Source: Cheiracanthium punctorium
Taxonomy: Eukaryota > Arthropoda > Arachnida > Araneae > Cheiracanthiidae
Direction of reading: 5' to 3'
Assembly: GCA_038373885.1 (NCBI GenBank)
Contig: JAWZYV010012512.1
Span: forward strand, 268,530-332,529
Length of the DNA stretch: 64,000 bases
Of the stretch, positions 1 through 12,116 are shown one piece after another. A model generated the notes under the pieces. The model was not told the origin of the DNA. It saw only the letters and a program-made list of their open reading frames with translations, and did not search any database. A program made the translations under genes and the position numbers. How positions within the stretch are numbered: the stretch's first letter is position 1; each line of letters starts with the position of its first letter.

Positions 1-984
1 TTGAGTAATTAGGTATGAATAATACACACACACACACACATTATTCTATATTTTAAATAGAATTAAAAAAACAACAAGAGAAATTAAAAAAAAACCCAAT
101 ACTTTAAGTAGTTAAAGTACAAAAAATATTATTGACTTAAATAAATTCCACTTTATAATGGGTAAATGGGTATGCTCTAAGCTTCGGTCCTAGGTTTATT
201 ATTAATGTGTAGCATTTTCATCTGCGACTGTAAAATACATGCCGTATTTATAATATAGTTATCATAAATATTTTTTAGTTGAAAACAAAAAATTAAATTA
301 ATCATCATTTGTTTTTTAAGTTTTTAATTAACTGTGTATGACATTCCAGTTCAAAATTTGTCTATGAATTTTAACCCACTATCATCCGATCGAGCTGAAA
401 CTTTGCATGCATGTGAAATTTCGGTGACGCTAAGTATTGCTTTCTTAATTTTTCAATACATTATTTTAACTATCAAATGTCTTCCCCCAATCCCCCCCAA
501 AAAGTGTTATCGCACATGTATCAGCTCATAACTTTTTAATTATTGGTCGGCAATTTTTTATCATTGCATACTCAGAAAGTTTCGATTCCAAAAAAGATCA
601 AAATCTGTTATCCCTAGCTTAAATTTTTAATTTTTAGTGATTTTTCGAAAGAAGATAAATTATTGTTTCCAATTTCTTTTACATCGTGACAACCAACAAC
701 AATTATATATTCTAGGTATATTTAAAAATTTCACTGAATACAGAGTGTCCTTTCCTAAATCATTTAAATGAAGAACGGCTGAAAAATATAAAATATTTAA
801 TTTTTGACAAATTTTTCAATCTCAAGCTGTAGAATAAAGCGGTTCAGGCTTTCCTCTTTTAAAATGACAAATATTCTTATCAGACTGTACACTTTTTGAT
901 TTGGGGGGGGGCGGCAATCTATAAAGCAGGTGTATTTGAATGTCCTACTGCAATACCAGCTACTGAGCCGCAATCTGATTCAGT
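1..984. other. AT-rich stretch without a recognised gene
   Basis: AT-rich DNA with a short (CA)n tract near 24-40 and short poly-A and poly-G runs. No open reading frame here resembles a protein I recognise, and I see no repeat boundary. Confidence 0.5.
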
Positions 985-1226
985 GCGGCCCAACCAGTGG
1001 CTGAGCGCATAGCACTCTGAACTGGGAGACGGAAGGTGCCTGGTTCAAAACCAGGTCGCTTCCGCCAACCTAACCGTTAGGAATTTTCCGTGGTTTCCTC
1101 CAAAACTTAGCGTAAATAGGGGTTAGAATCCCTTAGAAAGACCCCCAAGGGGAGCACCCACACCCATCGGCATAGATCCCACTTGTACATAATTGGCCGT
1201 AATCCCCCAACCCAACACAACTAATT
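985..1226 (+). mobile_element. tRNA-derived SINE, subfamily A
   Basis: The head has RNA polymerase III promoter boxes: box A TGGCTGAGCGC at 998-1008 and box B GGTTCAAAACC at 1042-1052. The body carries the segment GTTAGAATCCCTTAGAAAG, which is also present in the other SINEs of this window. The tail ends in CCCAACACAAC. Copies of the same subfamily lie at about 33,170 and, reversed, at 33,725-33,913. No target-site duplication is obvious here, so the ends are approximate. Confidence 0.75.
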
Positions 1227-1351
1227 GATTCCGGATAGGAAAAAGGCATAAGGACCCTCTGCACCTGTATTTTTTGAGATCAAATATAGTGAGCAAATTA
1301 AAACAATGCAAAAAAATCTAGGAATTTTTCTTGGAAATAATGGACTGTTGA

Positions 1352-1489
1352 GGGCACTAAAATTTCAAGGAATGTTGCATGAAAATACCAGGAACTTTAT
1401 TGAACAGCTCAGGAAAGATCCACTGAATTGCATATTTGTTCAGTAAAGTTCTTGGTACTTTCGTGCAACTTTCCTTGGAATTTAGGGCA
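1352..1489. repeat. Foldback (hairpin) element
   Basis: Two arms of about 52 bases (1352-1403 and 1438-1489) are imperfect inverted complements around a loop of about 34 bases. The left arm begins GGGCACTAAAATTTCAAGG and the right arm ends TTGGAATTTAGGGC. This is typical of a foldback MITE. No coding capacity. Confidence 0.65.
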
Positions 1490-2036
1490 CCTCGGCTGCC
1501 TATTATTTTCAAGGAACATAACTGGAATTTTTTAAAATTATTATTATTATTATTATTATTATTTTACAATTCTAGTCATTTTTAAGTGAACTGCCTGTTT
1601 TTTAAGGTCGTGAGACCACTATTCGGTTAAGTGACGGGTTGAACGAAACAGTAAAGTTTTCAAAGGGAAATGTATAATTTCTGTATAGTATTTGTAAGTC
1701 TAACTTATCCTTATTTCCAAGGAACGTTTCTGGATATTTATACAGTGAAATACGGAATTAAAGCATCAATTGCTTATAAACTAAAACTATTCGTATTAAA
1801 GTATTAGTTTAGATAATGGTCCAATGCTGTGAAGAGGAAAGGGAGTCACCAAAGGAAAGATTGTTCAAAAGCGCTTTCTACTCTAGAAGCAATCCTGAAA
1901 CTATGAACAAAGTTTATGTCTCGAACAGATATTTACATATAGTTTTTTTCTTTCTAAAATCCGAATTTGGAGGCCCCTTAGAAATATGAGGCCCGAGGCG
2001 CGTGCCTCATGCACCTATTGGGAAATCCGCCACTGC
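1490..2036. other. Unassigned AT-rich stretch with (ATT)n
   Basis: It holds an (ATT)n tract near 1539-1563 and no recognisable gene. The last bases, TCCGCCACTG ending at about 2036, look like one terminus of a hAT-type element, but I cannot find its partner end. Confidence 0.4.
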
Positions 2037-2393
2037 CGGAGGGACTGCTTACGTCATCGTTGTCATGGCAACGGTGCTGCCAATTTTCTTATCAGCGCTC
2101 TGGGCCAAAACCAAAGATTTTCTCAATTCCCAAAACTCTGGGCTGAACCAAAGATTTTCCCAATTGAATTGCGGGAAGATTAAAGTGCTTTTTTTCTGAA
2201 TGAGCGATCCGGCCACAATACGGTTTTTTTGTTTGGTTTTTTTTTTTTTAGAGATTTTTTTTAATTTTCCGTAGGAATTCCATAATTCTAATCTGAATTT
2301 AGGAAAATTAGTAGAATAAATTATTTTAAAGTACGTGCTGATAATTTCAAGTGCAGCCCGGCTGTACTTGCTGTATCCCACGAGCCGCCTCTG
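2037..2393 (-). mobile_element. Partial hAT-type element, end fragment
   Basis: Read on the minus strand it begins CAGAGGCGGCTCGTGGG and matches the first about 300 bases of the element at 28,754-29,798. The shared parts include the poly-T/A stretch and the segment ending GTTGCCATGACAACG. Only this end is present here; the rest is missing at 2037. A 162-residue open frame crossing it has no family resemblance and is taken as chance. Confidence 0.7.
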
Positions 2394-2398
2394 AACTA

Positions 2399-2726
2399 CA
2401 GTAGATTCCCTAACACGGTAGATACGTTCCGTGTTATAGGAATGCGTGTTGTACGGGTCCTGCGCTATACTCCACCTGGAGTGCGAACTGCGCGGTATAA
2501 TCGCGGCAAAACTTATTCTCGCTCCATAAAAATGCAATGATGTTTGGTGTTGCCATTCAAAAGGAATGTTAATTACAGGAGCTAAAACGTCGTAATATCA
2601 GAACATATGTCTCATTTCACCGTGCTGTACAAGTCTCTTTTAACGTGTTACACGAAAACGATCGTAATGTTTTCGTCGTGTTCTAAGAATTCGTGTTGTA
2701 GACCCATGTTATAAAGGGGTCAACTG
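2399..2726. mobile_element. pogo/Tigger-type MITE
   Basis: Termini CAGTAGATTCCC and GGGGTCAACTG form imperfect inverted repeats, and a TA dinucleotide flanks each side (2397-2398 and 2727-2728). TA duplication with CAGT ends fits non-autonomous pogo/Tigger elements. 328 bp, non-coding. Confidence 0.65.
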
Positions 2727-3008
2727 TAATCTATAAAAAATGAAATTAGTTATTTATTTAGGGCGAATTGACAGTGAGATAAACGTCACTTTTATGTAAC
2801 AAGTGTGATACTGCATTAAGAGTTCAATAAGTGTAATAAGTTTTTTCTCAGAAGTTACATCACGAACGTTTTCATTTACAAAAGCGAGATGATTTTCACC
2901 GGAGCAGGGTACATTTTTGGCTTTTAAACGTAAATCATGCATCCATTGTTTCATGTAGGTTTTTTAATTTAGGTAAAATTTAATAAAGTTGTGTGTAACA
3001 TAACTAAA
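2727..3008. other. Unassigned stretch
   Basis: AT-rich, with no gene or repeat that I can identify before the truncated MITE at 3009. Confidence 0.4.
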
Positions 3009-3094
3009 AAGGACAACATTTGAAATTGGGGGCCATTTCGAGCCGGAGGCCCCATGGCAAAGTCCCGATTTGCCCATGATATAATAGGGCACTG
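3009..3094. mobile_element. Truncated hAT-type MITE (3' part)
   Basis: Almost identical to the last 86 bases of the full element at 4929-5115, ending AATAGGGCACTG. The 5' part is missing. It precedes the first large tandem unit exactly as the full copy precedes the second. Confidence 0.7.
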
Positions 3095-6000
3095 GTGCTA
3101 AATACACCAATCTGACAAGAATTATGCGTAAAAATTTATGGAGAGCTGATTTAGTGGCAACCATAAACTGAAATGATTATCGTTTATGCTGATGCGTAAA
3201 TTGCAAAGAATTACCAAAGAGTAAAAGCCTAAAATCGTGGCGAATATCTAAACAGTTTCTTTAAATTAAGCATTAACGGTTGCAAAACGACAGTATATTG
3301 TATTGGTATCAGTAAAATATAGTATAATTAATGGTAAGTAGATATGCTAAGGCAATATTGATCAAAGCACAATATACCGCATTAATAAATATTTCGTGAA
3401 ACTAAGCCTTCTATTCATTCTTCAACAACCGTCTTACATCACAGCTAACAAAATAGTAAGTAAGTCTACGTCGCGTTAATATATCCCGCGGTAGTTTCAA
3501 CAGAAAAGACTGTAACAGAACTTTCTTTTTTCTTGGAGATTCTGTTTACTCACAAGAGTTATGATCACATTTTTTAGGAAAATGTTCTCTTCTTGCCTTG
3601 CGAAGAGCGGGTACACAACTATTTAATTATAAAATAAAACGGTTCTCCACATCATGTAATATCTAAGGTATTAATGGCATAACTAAAATCTCAAAAAGAG
3701 AATGATGCAGAAATGAGACATTTTGAATATTAGTAATTTTCACTGCGAACCGTCACGCTTTTCTTTTCTAATTGCGAATGACACCGACATAGTTTTTTGC
3801 GTCATAATATTAACAATGGTCTCAGGTCAGTACTTATACTAACTTTACAAATAACTAATGAGTAACTTTACGCCACGAGTCAAATCATTTTACTTATTTT
3901 TTGATCCCAAATCACTGGAATCAATTCGAACTATACATGTAAGAAAAAGTTTCGTTCCCTACCGTGCGGAGAACGGGTACGCAGCTACTATATAATAAAA
4001 TCCGAGAGTAAACATTGTATGTAGCTATGTAGGTAAGTTTGTGACCACCGTTCTTCTTGCGCGCATCTCTCGCTCGCATTGCGCCGAGACGGTGGGTCGC
4101 AGACCTACCGAACTTTGCATACGGCTTCACTAGGACAGATCCTAACATGCCTCGGAGCGATTTTTTCGAAATTCGAATTAGAAAATGTTTTATTTTATGT
4201 TTTGTCCGATTTTTAGCGATTTTTCTCGCTTAATACGTAATAACGCCGGTAATTACACTCGCAAGAAAACGAAATTTACATCATCGGATAGAGGAGAAAA
4301 TTTTCTTTTAAAAATTGTTTGTTCGGACTGTGTAACATAATTTTCAGATTTTTGGGAATTTTTCAAATAAAATTAAATTTGAAGCTGACTTTCGTAAAAT
4401 ATTTTTTAAATTGCTGCATCTTGAATTCTATCCGTCATAACTTTTTTATATTTTGTCAAATGACGGAGCATACATTTCGCCCTCTTTTAAAAGAAAAACC
4501 AGTGGAAAATATAAATTAGGAGATTTTTTACGAATTTTTAAGTAAAGAATTATTTTCATTTCAATACCAGCAGCTTAAAATTTTCGGTATGATATCTTGC
4601 GTTTTGGTTGTCTTGGAGACAGTAACAATGATTAAAATATCCAGTTGAAAAAAAAAAATAAAATTCTTTAAAATAACTGAGTTTTCACATGTGAAAAGTG
4701 CGTGATTTTGATGTCATACGTTTAAAACCTCTTTCGAAACTCAATCAGAATAACGGACTCACAAGCAAAACATACGCCACGCATGAAATAATTCTATATT
4801 TTACTTTACGTTCCCAGATAAATAATTGAATGCTGTTTTTTCACCAGTGAATTATCCAGCATTATTTTCGATTGAGATTTTAAACGGGTCACGTTTTCGA
4901 ATAGCAGGAAATATATTGGGGTATTAAACAGGGCCTGATTATGACCAACGGGGGGCCCCGGGCATTGATGAATTTGGGGGCCCCCATGTATGAAATTTGT
5001 TTTATTTTTCATAAATTTTTTTGTAAAAAAAGGACAACATTTGAAATTGGGGGCCATTTCGAGCCGGAGGCCCCATGGCAAAGTCCCGATTTGCCCATGA
5101 TATAATAGGGCACTGGTGCTAAATACACCAATCTGACAAGAATTATGCGTAAAAATTTATGGAGAGCTGATTTAGTGGCAACCATAAACTGAAATGATTA
5201 TCGTTTATGCTGATGCGTAATTGCAAAGAATCACCAAAGAGTAAAAGCCTAAAATCGTGGCGAATATCTAAACAGTTTCTTTAAATTAAGCATTAAGGGT
5301 TGCAAAACGACAGTATATTGTATTGGTATCAGTAAAATATAGTATAATTAATAGTAAGTAGATATACTAAGGCAATATTGATCAAAGCACAATATACCGC
5401 ATTAATAAATATTTCGTGAAACTAAGCCTTCTATTCATTCTTCAACAACCGTCTTACATCACAGCTAACAAAATAGCAAGTAAGTCTATGTCGCCTTAAT
5501 ATATCCCGCGGTAGTTTCAACAGAAAAGACTGTAACAGAACTTTCTTTTTTCTTGGAGATTCTGTTTTCTCACAAGAGTTATGATCACATTTTTTAGGAA
5601 AATGTTCACTTCTTGCCTTGCGAAGAGCGGGTACACAACTATTGAATTATAAAATAAAACGGTTCTCCACATCATGTAGTATCTAAGGTATTAATGGCAT
5701 AACTTAAATCTAAAAAAGAGTATGATGCAGAAATGAGACATTTTGAATATTAGTAATTTTCACTGCGAACCGTCACGCTTTTCTTTTCTAATTGCGAATG
5801 ACACCGACATAGTTTTTTTGCGTCAGAATATTAACAATGGTCTCAAGTCAGTACTTATACTAACTTTACAAATAACTAATGAGTAACTTTACGCCACGAG
5901 TCAAATCATTTTGCTTATTTTTTTATCCCAAATCACTGGAATCAATTCGAACTATACATGTAAGAAAAAGTTTCGTTCCCTACCGTGCGGAGAACGGGTA

Positions 6001-7885
6001 CGCAGCTAGTATATAATAAAATCCGAGAGTAAACATTGTATGTAGCTATGTAGGTAGGTATATAGGTAAGTTTGTGACCAACGATCTTCTTGCGCGCGTC
6101 TCTCGATCGCATTGCGCCGAGACAGTTGGTCGCAGACCTACCGAATTTTGCATACGGCTTCACTAGGACAGATCCTAACACGCCTCGGAGCGATTTTTTC
6201 AAAATTCGAATTATAAAATATTTTATTTTATGTTTTGTCCGGTTTTTAGGGATTTTTCTCGCTTAATACGTAATAACGCCAGTCATTGCACTCGCAGTAA
6301 AACGATGTTTGCATCATCGGATAGAGGAAAAAAATTTCTTTCGAAAAAAGTTTGTTTTGACTATGTAATATATTTTGCCGATTTTTGGGAATGTTTATAA
6401 AGAATTTATCTTTTGACGACATTTGCGTAAAATAAATTTAAAACTGTTCCATCTTTAATTCTATCTGTCATAACTTTCTTATATTTCGGCAAAAGACGGA
6501 GCATACAATTCGCCCACTTTTAAAAGAAAAACGGAGGAAAAATATAAATTAGGAGATTTTTTACGAATTTTTATGTAAAGAAGGATTTTGAATTCAATAA
6601 CAGCTGCTTCAAGCTTTCGTTTGATATTAAGCTTGCAAATTTAGCTGTCATGGTAACTATAACTGAATAGCTGCCAGTTGAAAAAAATAAATAAAATTAC
6701 TTTAAAATAACTGAATTTTGCATGCGAAATCTACGTCATTTTGATGTAAGGAGTTTAAAACCCCTTTTGAAACTCAATCAGAATAACGGAGTCACAAGCA
6801 AAACATACGGCACGTAGGAAATAATTCCATGTTTTATATTACGTTGCCAGAAAAAGAATTGAATGCTGTTCTTTCAACAATGAATTAACCAGCATTATTT
6901 CCGATTGAGTTTTTAAACGGAACACGTTTTCGAATCGCAAGAAATATTTTGCAGTGCCAAATACGCCAATCTGACAAGAAATATGCATAAAAATGAATGG
7001 AGAGCTGTTTTAATGGCAACGATAAAGTGAAAGGATTATCGTTTTTGCTAATGCCTAAATTGTAAAGAATCGCCAAACAGTAAAAGACTACATTCGTAGC
7101 AAATATCTAAACCGTTTCTTTAAATTAAGCATTAAAGAGGAAAAAACGAAAATATATAGTCTTGGTATCAGTAAAAGATATAGTATAAGTAATAGTTAGT
7201 AGATATACTAATGTAATAGTTAGTAGATATACTGATCAAAACACAATATACCGCATTAATAAATATTTCGTTTAGCATACCTCCTCAAATTCCGTGAAAG
7301 TAAAAGTGTTATATTCGTTTTTTCAACAGCCGTCTTACAGAACAACTAAGCATTAAGTAATTCTACGTCGCGTTAATATATCCCGCGGTAGTTTCAACAA
7401 AAAAGACTGTACCTGAACATTTTTTTTTTTTTTTCTTGGAGAATCTGTTTCGTCACAAGTAGTTATGATCACATTTTAGGAAAATGTTTTTTCTTGCCTT
7501 GCGAAGAGCGGGTACACAGCTATTTAATTATAAAATAATACGGTTCTCCACATCATGTTGTATCTAAGGTATTAATGGTATAACTTAAACCTAAAAAAGA
7601 GTATGATGTAGAAATGTGACATTTTGAAAGTTAGAAATTTTTGCTGAAACCGACAGGCTTTTCTTTTTCTAATCGCGAATGACACCAACATAGTTTTTTG
7701 TGTCATGGTCTCAGGTCAGTACTTATACTAACTTAACGAATAACTAATAAGTAACTTTACGCCAAGAGTCTAATTATTTTGCTTATTTTTAGATTCCACA
7801 TCACTGGAATCAATTCGAATTATACACGCAAGAAAAATTTTCGTTCCCTACCGTGCGGAGTACGGGTACGCAGCTCGTAATTTAT
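3095..7885. repeat. Tandem array of about 1.83-kb units (2.5 copies)
   Basis: Unit 1 runs 3095-4928, unit 2 5116-6953, and unit 3 6954-7885 (partial). Unit 1 and the 5' half of unit 2 are nearly identical. Unit 3 and the 3' thirds have diverged further. Each unit holds two related motifs of the form GAGCGGGTACACAAC and GAACGGGTACGCAGC, resembling the conserved ends of Helitron-like elements in arthropod genomes. Short minus-strand open frames near 3921-4148 and 5942-6202 are similar only because the DNA is duplicated. No protein family is recognised. Unit 3 breaks off at 7885. Confidence 0.8.
4929..5115. mobile_element. hAT-type MITE with 8-bp target duplication
   Basis: 187 bp with ends CAGGGCCTGATTA and TAATAGGGCACTG. 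It is flanked by GTATTAAA (4921-4928) and GTGCTAAA (5116-5123), six of eight bases matching, as expected for an aged hAT target duplication. Unit 3 of the tandem array has no copy at the equivalent junction (near 6954), which serves as an empty site. Confidence 0.7.
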
Positions 7886-8449
7886 TAAATGGTGTGTTGT
7901 GCTATTTCATTTGCGTATGTGTGTTAAAATGCTGTGAATTCAAAATTTTGGCCTCATTATTTACTGGTCTATCTTAGTTAAATGTATATATACACATCGT
8001 ATCATAAAATATTTTTTTAAAGTAATTTTCTTCCTATCAACTAAATTCTTATGCAATAGTATATTCTTATGCAATTCTATGCAAATAAGCAAATTTCTTA
8101 AATTTATTATGCAAAATCTCTTTTCTGGACGTGTTTTAATGTTTCTATAACATTTTTTAATGTCACTATACGAGATTTATAACGTGTATTTTTCTGTATC
8201 TAATATATCTAAGTTCATACTAATGTTTAACACTGATGTGAGTACTCAACGGAATTTTTAATTAAAATTGAAGTATTATTATAAATTATAATTAGAAAGA
8301 ATTATAAATAAAATTAGTCTTTTGTCTGTACATTTTTGGGAATTCAAAAATTTTGCGATTTCTATCCGTTTCAAGCACTGGGAATCCGGTGCGACCCTCA
8401 AAAAAAAGTTTGTCTGTCTGTCGTTCTGTCATTCTGCCCGTGACGCTTT
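7886..8449. other. AT-rich stretch, no gene seen
   Basis: Very AT-rich. From about 8320 it passes into sequence leading the tandem array, with a short (GTCT)n tract at 8411-8425. No coding signal. Confidence 0.4.
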
Positions 8450-9600
8450 TTTTGTTCAAGCATCACGTAAAAACGACTGAAGCGAATGATATGAAATTGG
8501 GTGACATGATAGGTGGTCACTCAACTTAAAACATAGGAGTCGAATTTAAAAAAAATCTTGATTGGATTTTGAGATTTTGCGAAAATCCTTTCAATCTGCG
8601 TAAATTTGTGTTCAAGCATCACGTAAAAACGACTTAGCGAATGATATGAAATTGGGTGTCATGATAGGTGGTCATTCAACTTCAGACATAGGCGTCGAAT
8701 TTTTAAACAATCTTCATTAGATTTTGAGATTTTGCGAAAATCGTTTTAAACTGCGTAAATTCGTGTTCGAGTATCACGTAAAAACGACTGAAGCGATAGA
8801 AATGAAATTTGGTATCGTGTGTATGTGTGTGATTGGTAGTCACTCAACTTCAAACATAGGCGTCAAACTTTTTAAAAATCTTGATTAGATTTTGAGATTT
8901 TATGAAAATCATTTCAAATTGCGTAAATTTGTGTTCGCACATCACGTAATAACTGCAAAGGTGAAAAAATGATATTTGGTGAAATGATAGGTGGTCACTC
9001 ACCTTAAACTATAAGCATCTAATTTAAAAAAAAAATCGATCAGATTTCGAGATTTTGTGAAAATCTATTAAAACTGGGTAAATCTTTGTTCACGCATTAC
9101 GTAATAACGACTAAAGCGAATGATATGAAATTTGGTCACATGATAGATGCTTGCTTAACATAAACTATAGGTGTCCAATTTTTTAAACAATTTTATTAGA
9201 TTTTGAGATTTTGTGAAAATTCTCTCAAAATACGTTTATATTTCTTCAAACATCACGGGATAACGACTAATACGAATGAAAAAATATTTAGTGATATGAT
9301 AGGTAGTTGCGAATCTTAATTTATAGGCGTTGAGTTTTTAAAATATTTTGATTACATTTTGAGATTTTGTGAAAATCGTTTTAAAATGCTGAAATTTTGT
9401 TCCAGCATCACGGAATAAAGACTGCAGGGAATGGAACGAAATTGGGTGACATGATAGGTTGTCACTCAACTTAAATTCTAGGCTTTTCCAATTTTTCAAA
9501 AAAATATTGATTAGATTTTGAGATTTTGCGAAAATTATTTCAATATGCGTAAATATTCGTTCGCGCATCACATAATTACGACTAAAGCGAATGAAATGAT
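8450..9600. repeat. Tandem array, about 157-bp monomer, eight units
   Basis: The phrase around CATCACGTAAAAACGAC recurs at about 8460, 8614, 8770, 8938, 9096, 9250, 9405 and 9566, a period of 154-168 bases. Each unit also carries GATATGAAATTGGGTGACATG-like and GATTTTGAGATTTTGCGAAAA-like blocks. Units differ at many positions, so the array is old. An incidental minus-strand open frame (9338-9571) is internal to the repeat. Preceded by a (GTCT)n microsatellite, as in other Helentron-like repeats here. Confidence 0.8.
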
Positions 9601-10351
9601 GGCTGCATTCGTAAACGACAAACTCGTTGCACGAGTTTTCGTAAGAAAACTGGAATGCGTGTGTTGAGCGCTGTCAGTGGTTATCAGTTTCTTTTGCCTT
9701 TAAGTACAACTTCAATTTATTGAGTTTCGTCGCCTAGGAAACGTGTTTGTTTACAATTCGCGAATACGTTAACTTTGCTGAGGAGAGTTTTTAGCACACA
9801 CTCAATATAAAATCAACAGGATTTTTAAAAGAAAGAATGGCCATCATTGAAGTGTACAGATTAAAATTTAGAAATTTCAACTTCATTCTTTCAAAAGTAT
9901 TTAGCAAGAGAAATTCAAATTTCGCAAATAACGGTTTAAATCAACTTCAATCTCGACACTAAAACATGCATTTTTGAATTTACTAAAATGAAAAATACAA
10001 GAAAATGATTACCTTTGAAAAAGTATGTACCTTCGTAGCAGTTTCTACCGTATACCTCAATTTCCTCCTCGAAAAACTAATATTTGCAGCTTCAGCAAAC
10101 GTAAAATACTTTTCATAACATCATACTATTCCATAACAACGGACGCCATTTCTAAACAAAAACAACGCGTAGAAAGTAAAACTCAACGCACCTAATTCAT
10201 TCTCAGTTTACTTCGTTTGAAACTAATTGCACCCAGTTTTGTATACGAACGCTCTAGTTTTTAAACTGAAAGCACTCAGTTTCCTTTACGAACACCTTAG
10301 ATAGAAACTCGTTGCACGAGTGCAACTCGTTTCGCGTTTACGAATGCGGCC
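9601..10351. mobile_element. 751-bp element with terminal inverted repeats
   Basis: Ends GGCTGCATTCGTAAACG and CGTTTACGAATGCGGCC are inverted complements, followed on both sides by CTCGTTGCACGAG-like subterminal motifs. The flanks share only GAT (…AATGAT and GATATT…), so the target duplication is about 3 bp or undetermined. No transposase. The superfamily is not assigned. Confidence 0.7.
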
Positions 10352-10746
10352 GATATTACTTAGTTACTCTCTAACCTGTAATATTTTAACAATACTTAAA
10401 AATTATAACTTCGCTTTCTTTACTTTGGCAACATACTACATCCATTCTGTGTACTCCTATAATGCTGACGAAAGTTCTTGCTTTTTGGAAATTTGCATTC
10501 ACTAACCGTCAAGGACGGGTACTTCAACTAGTTATTTTATAAACATGGATATAAAGAATTAGAAAGTGCATTAAGAGTTTACAACTATATTTGTCTTTAA
10601 TTTGCTCAAACGGCAAAATTTATCGTTTTGTATCAATGAAGTAACTGAATTTTATTTATCTCCAGCTGAAATTTCGGGCTCGGGCGGGCTCGGATTAAAA
10701 GTCCTCGGGCTCGGGCTTCAAAAAGTGAGTTCAAACTCATCTCTAC
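10352..10746. other. Unassigned stretch
   Basis: No gene seen. The motif AAGGACGGGTACTTCAACTAG near 10,510 resembles the GGGTAC terminal motif of the 1.83-kb units, and a GGGCTCGGGC repeat lies at 10,675-10,715. Confidence 0.4.
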
Positions 10747-10892
10747 AAGATGCTAGCTTACGATGAGATGCATCGAAAAAATTTTTAAAAGTAAATTTAG
10801 AGGTAGTCAAAATCGGTTTTTTCCTCGAAATTTGGCCTCCGAAATTTTTCGGGATCACATTACTTCCTTATACTACGTACAGAAGCAAGTAA
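10747..10892 (+). mobile_element. 3' fragment of the 13-19 kb Helentron-like element
   Basis: Matches 19,683-19,826 (ACGATGAGATGCATCG, GAGGTAGTCAAAATCGG, GGGATCACATTACTTCC) and ends in a decayed version of the same terminal hairpin. Only about 145 bp of the 3' end is present. Confidence 0.7.
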
Positions 10893-11789
10893 AAATAACC
10901 AATTATAATCTTGTAGTAGGAAATTTTATCAGATTTCATTTGTGAAATGTAGTGAATAAACTGTATATTTGTGTAGTGAATAATCTGTATATTTGTGAAA
11001 TGTAGTGAATAAACTGAAAATACTCAAACTTGATCCGTTATGACCGATGGAGATCTTACTTAATACGCCTGGACCAGAAATACTATTTATAGTCATCGAC
11101 CAATTAATAAAGGACGTCGCAAAAATTTCAGATAACCACAGTTTTGTTGTAATTGAATGAAAGATAATTTCCTCTTTCTCTTTGGAGAACGAAAAGTTTC
11201 GTATCTGATGGGTAGGCGGAATTCTATTTCTTTCAACTTTTCTTTTCATGGAATTGTAGATGAAAAATTTTCAAACCGAATTGTAGAAATCGTTAATATT
11301 CTGGGATTTCTTGAAAAACCGAGACGTTCATAGAAAATTTCCCAATACGAGGGAAAAAATGAAGTGAAAGAAGTGATAACACTATTGGGTACCCATGAAT
11401 TGAAGAGTTTTCATAGTAGCGCTAAGTTTTGGCATACACGGGCGACTTGCTAGTTTTGCCCCACCCCACCCCTCCTTACCAAACTATGGTCCTGGGAAAA
11501 GGTAATATACACGCTTTTTAATCCTTTCAGACCTGAATAATTTTTCTAGGAGATTAAAAATTTGTAAATAGAAAAATAAAATAAAATAATGCTCATTATT
11601 AAATTTTTTCAAATAATTGGTTTTTCTCTATGTACACAAATTAAGACATCCCTCCTCTAGACAGTATAGGTAAATTTTGTGTCCCCAGTTATGGAAGAAG
11701 GGTCTGAAAGGGTTAAATTCATTTTTGGCTGTGCTAGCACATTTTATTTATACTTCAAAGGAAAGCAAGGTTCCATTTTGGAAAGGATT
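10893..11789. other. Unassigned stretch with a short direct repeat
   Basis: A direct repeat containing TGTAGTGAATAAACTGTATATTTGTG recurs at 10,950-11,020. No recognised protein, RNA or element boundary. Confidence 0.4.
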
Positions 11790-12116
11790 AAAACTTTGTA
11801 AAATAGCACACATAAGAGGTACGCCTCATCATGGCACAGTGGTTATGCCACTGAAAATGGTAGATGGCCGAAGTGTGAAGGTCCCGGGTTCGGGTCTCAT
11901 CGCGTGGCTGTCGATCTAACGGTCTGGAGTTTTGGTAGGTTTTCTCCAGATGTAACGTGAATACGCGTTAGAACCCCTTAGAAAGTCCTCCTACCAAGGC
12001 ACCCCCCCCCTTTGGCAGATCGCCCTAGTGTAGCGCTGCCATAATCACACACAACAACATAAGAGGTACTTATCAGATTGATAAGTACCTTTTATGTGTG
12101 TCATTTTACAAAGCTT
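11790..12116. mobile_element. Foldback MITE split by a SINE
   Basis: If the SINE at 11,823-12,056 and one copy of its target duplication are removed, the flanks form a hairpin. The left arm is 11,790-11,822 (ACTTTGTAAAAT…CACATAAGAGGTAC) and the right arm is about 12,080-12,115 (GTACCTTTTATGTGTGTC…TTACAAAG). The loop region holds ACTTATCAGATTGATAAGT, itself palindromic. Confidence 0.75.
11823..12056 (+). mobile_element. tRNA-derived SINE, subfamily B
   Basis: Box B is GGTTCGGGTC at 11,887-11,896. The body contains GATCTAACGGTCTGGAG and GTTAGAACCCCTTAGAAAG, and the tail ends in CACACAACA. A 13-bp direct repeat, ACATAAGAGGTAC, flanks it (11,810-11,822 and 12,057-12,069), the hallmark of LINE-assisted retrotransposition. 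A sister copy lies at 29,986-30,240. Confidence 0.9.

Noticed and set aside
2049..2537. A 162-residue minus-strand open frame
   Set aside because: It crosses the boundary between a hAT-type fragment and a pogo-type MITE, contains a Lys run from a poly-T tract and matches no family.
3921..6202. Two similar minus-strand open frames (75 and 86 residues) as a gene pair
   Set aside because: Similarity follows from the tandem DNA duplication, and the third unit does not keep the frame.
8450..9600. CRISPR-like array
   Set aside because: The repeats are long, degenerate and contiguous without unique spacers; this is a eukaryotic tandem repeat.
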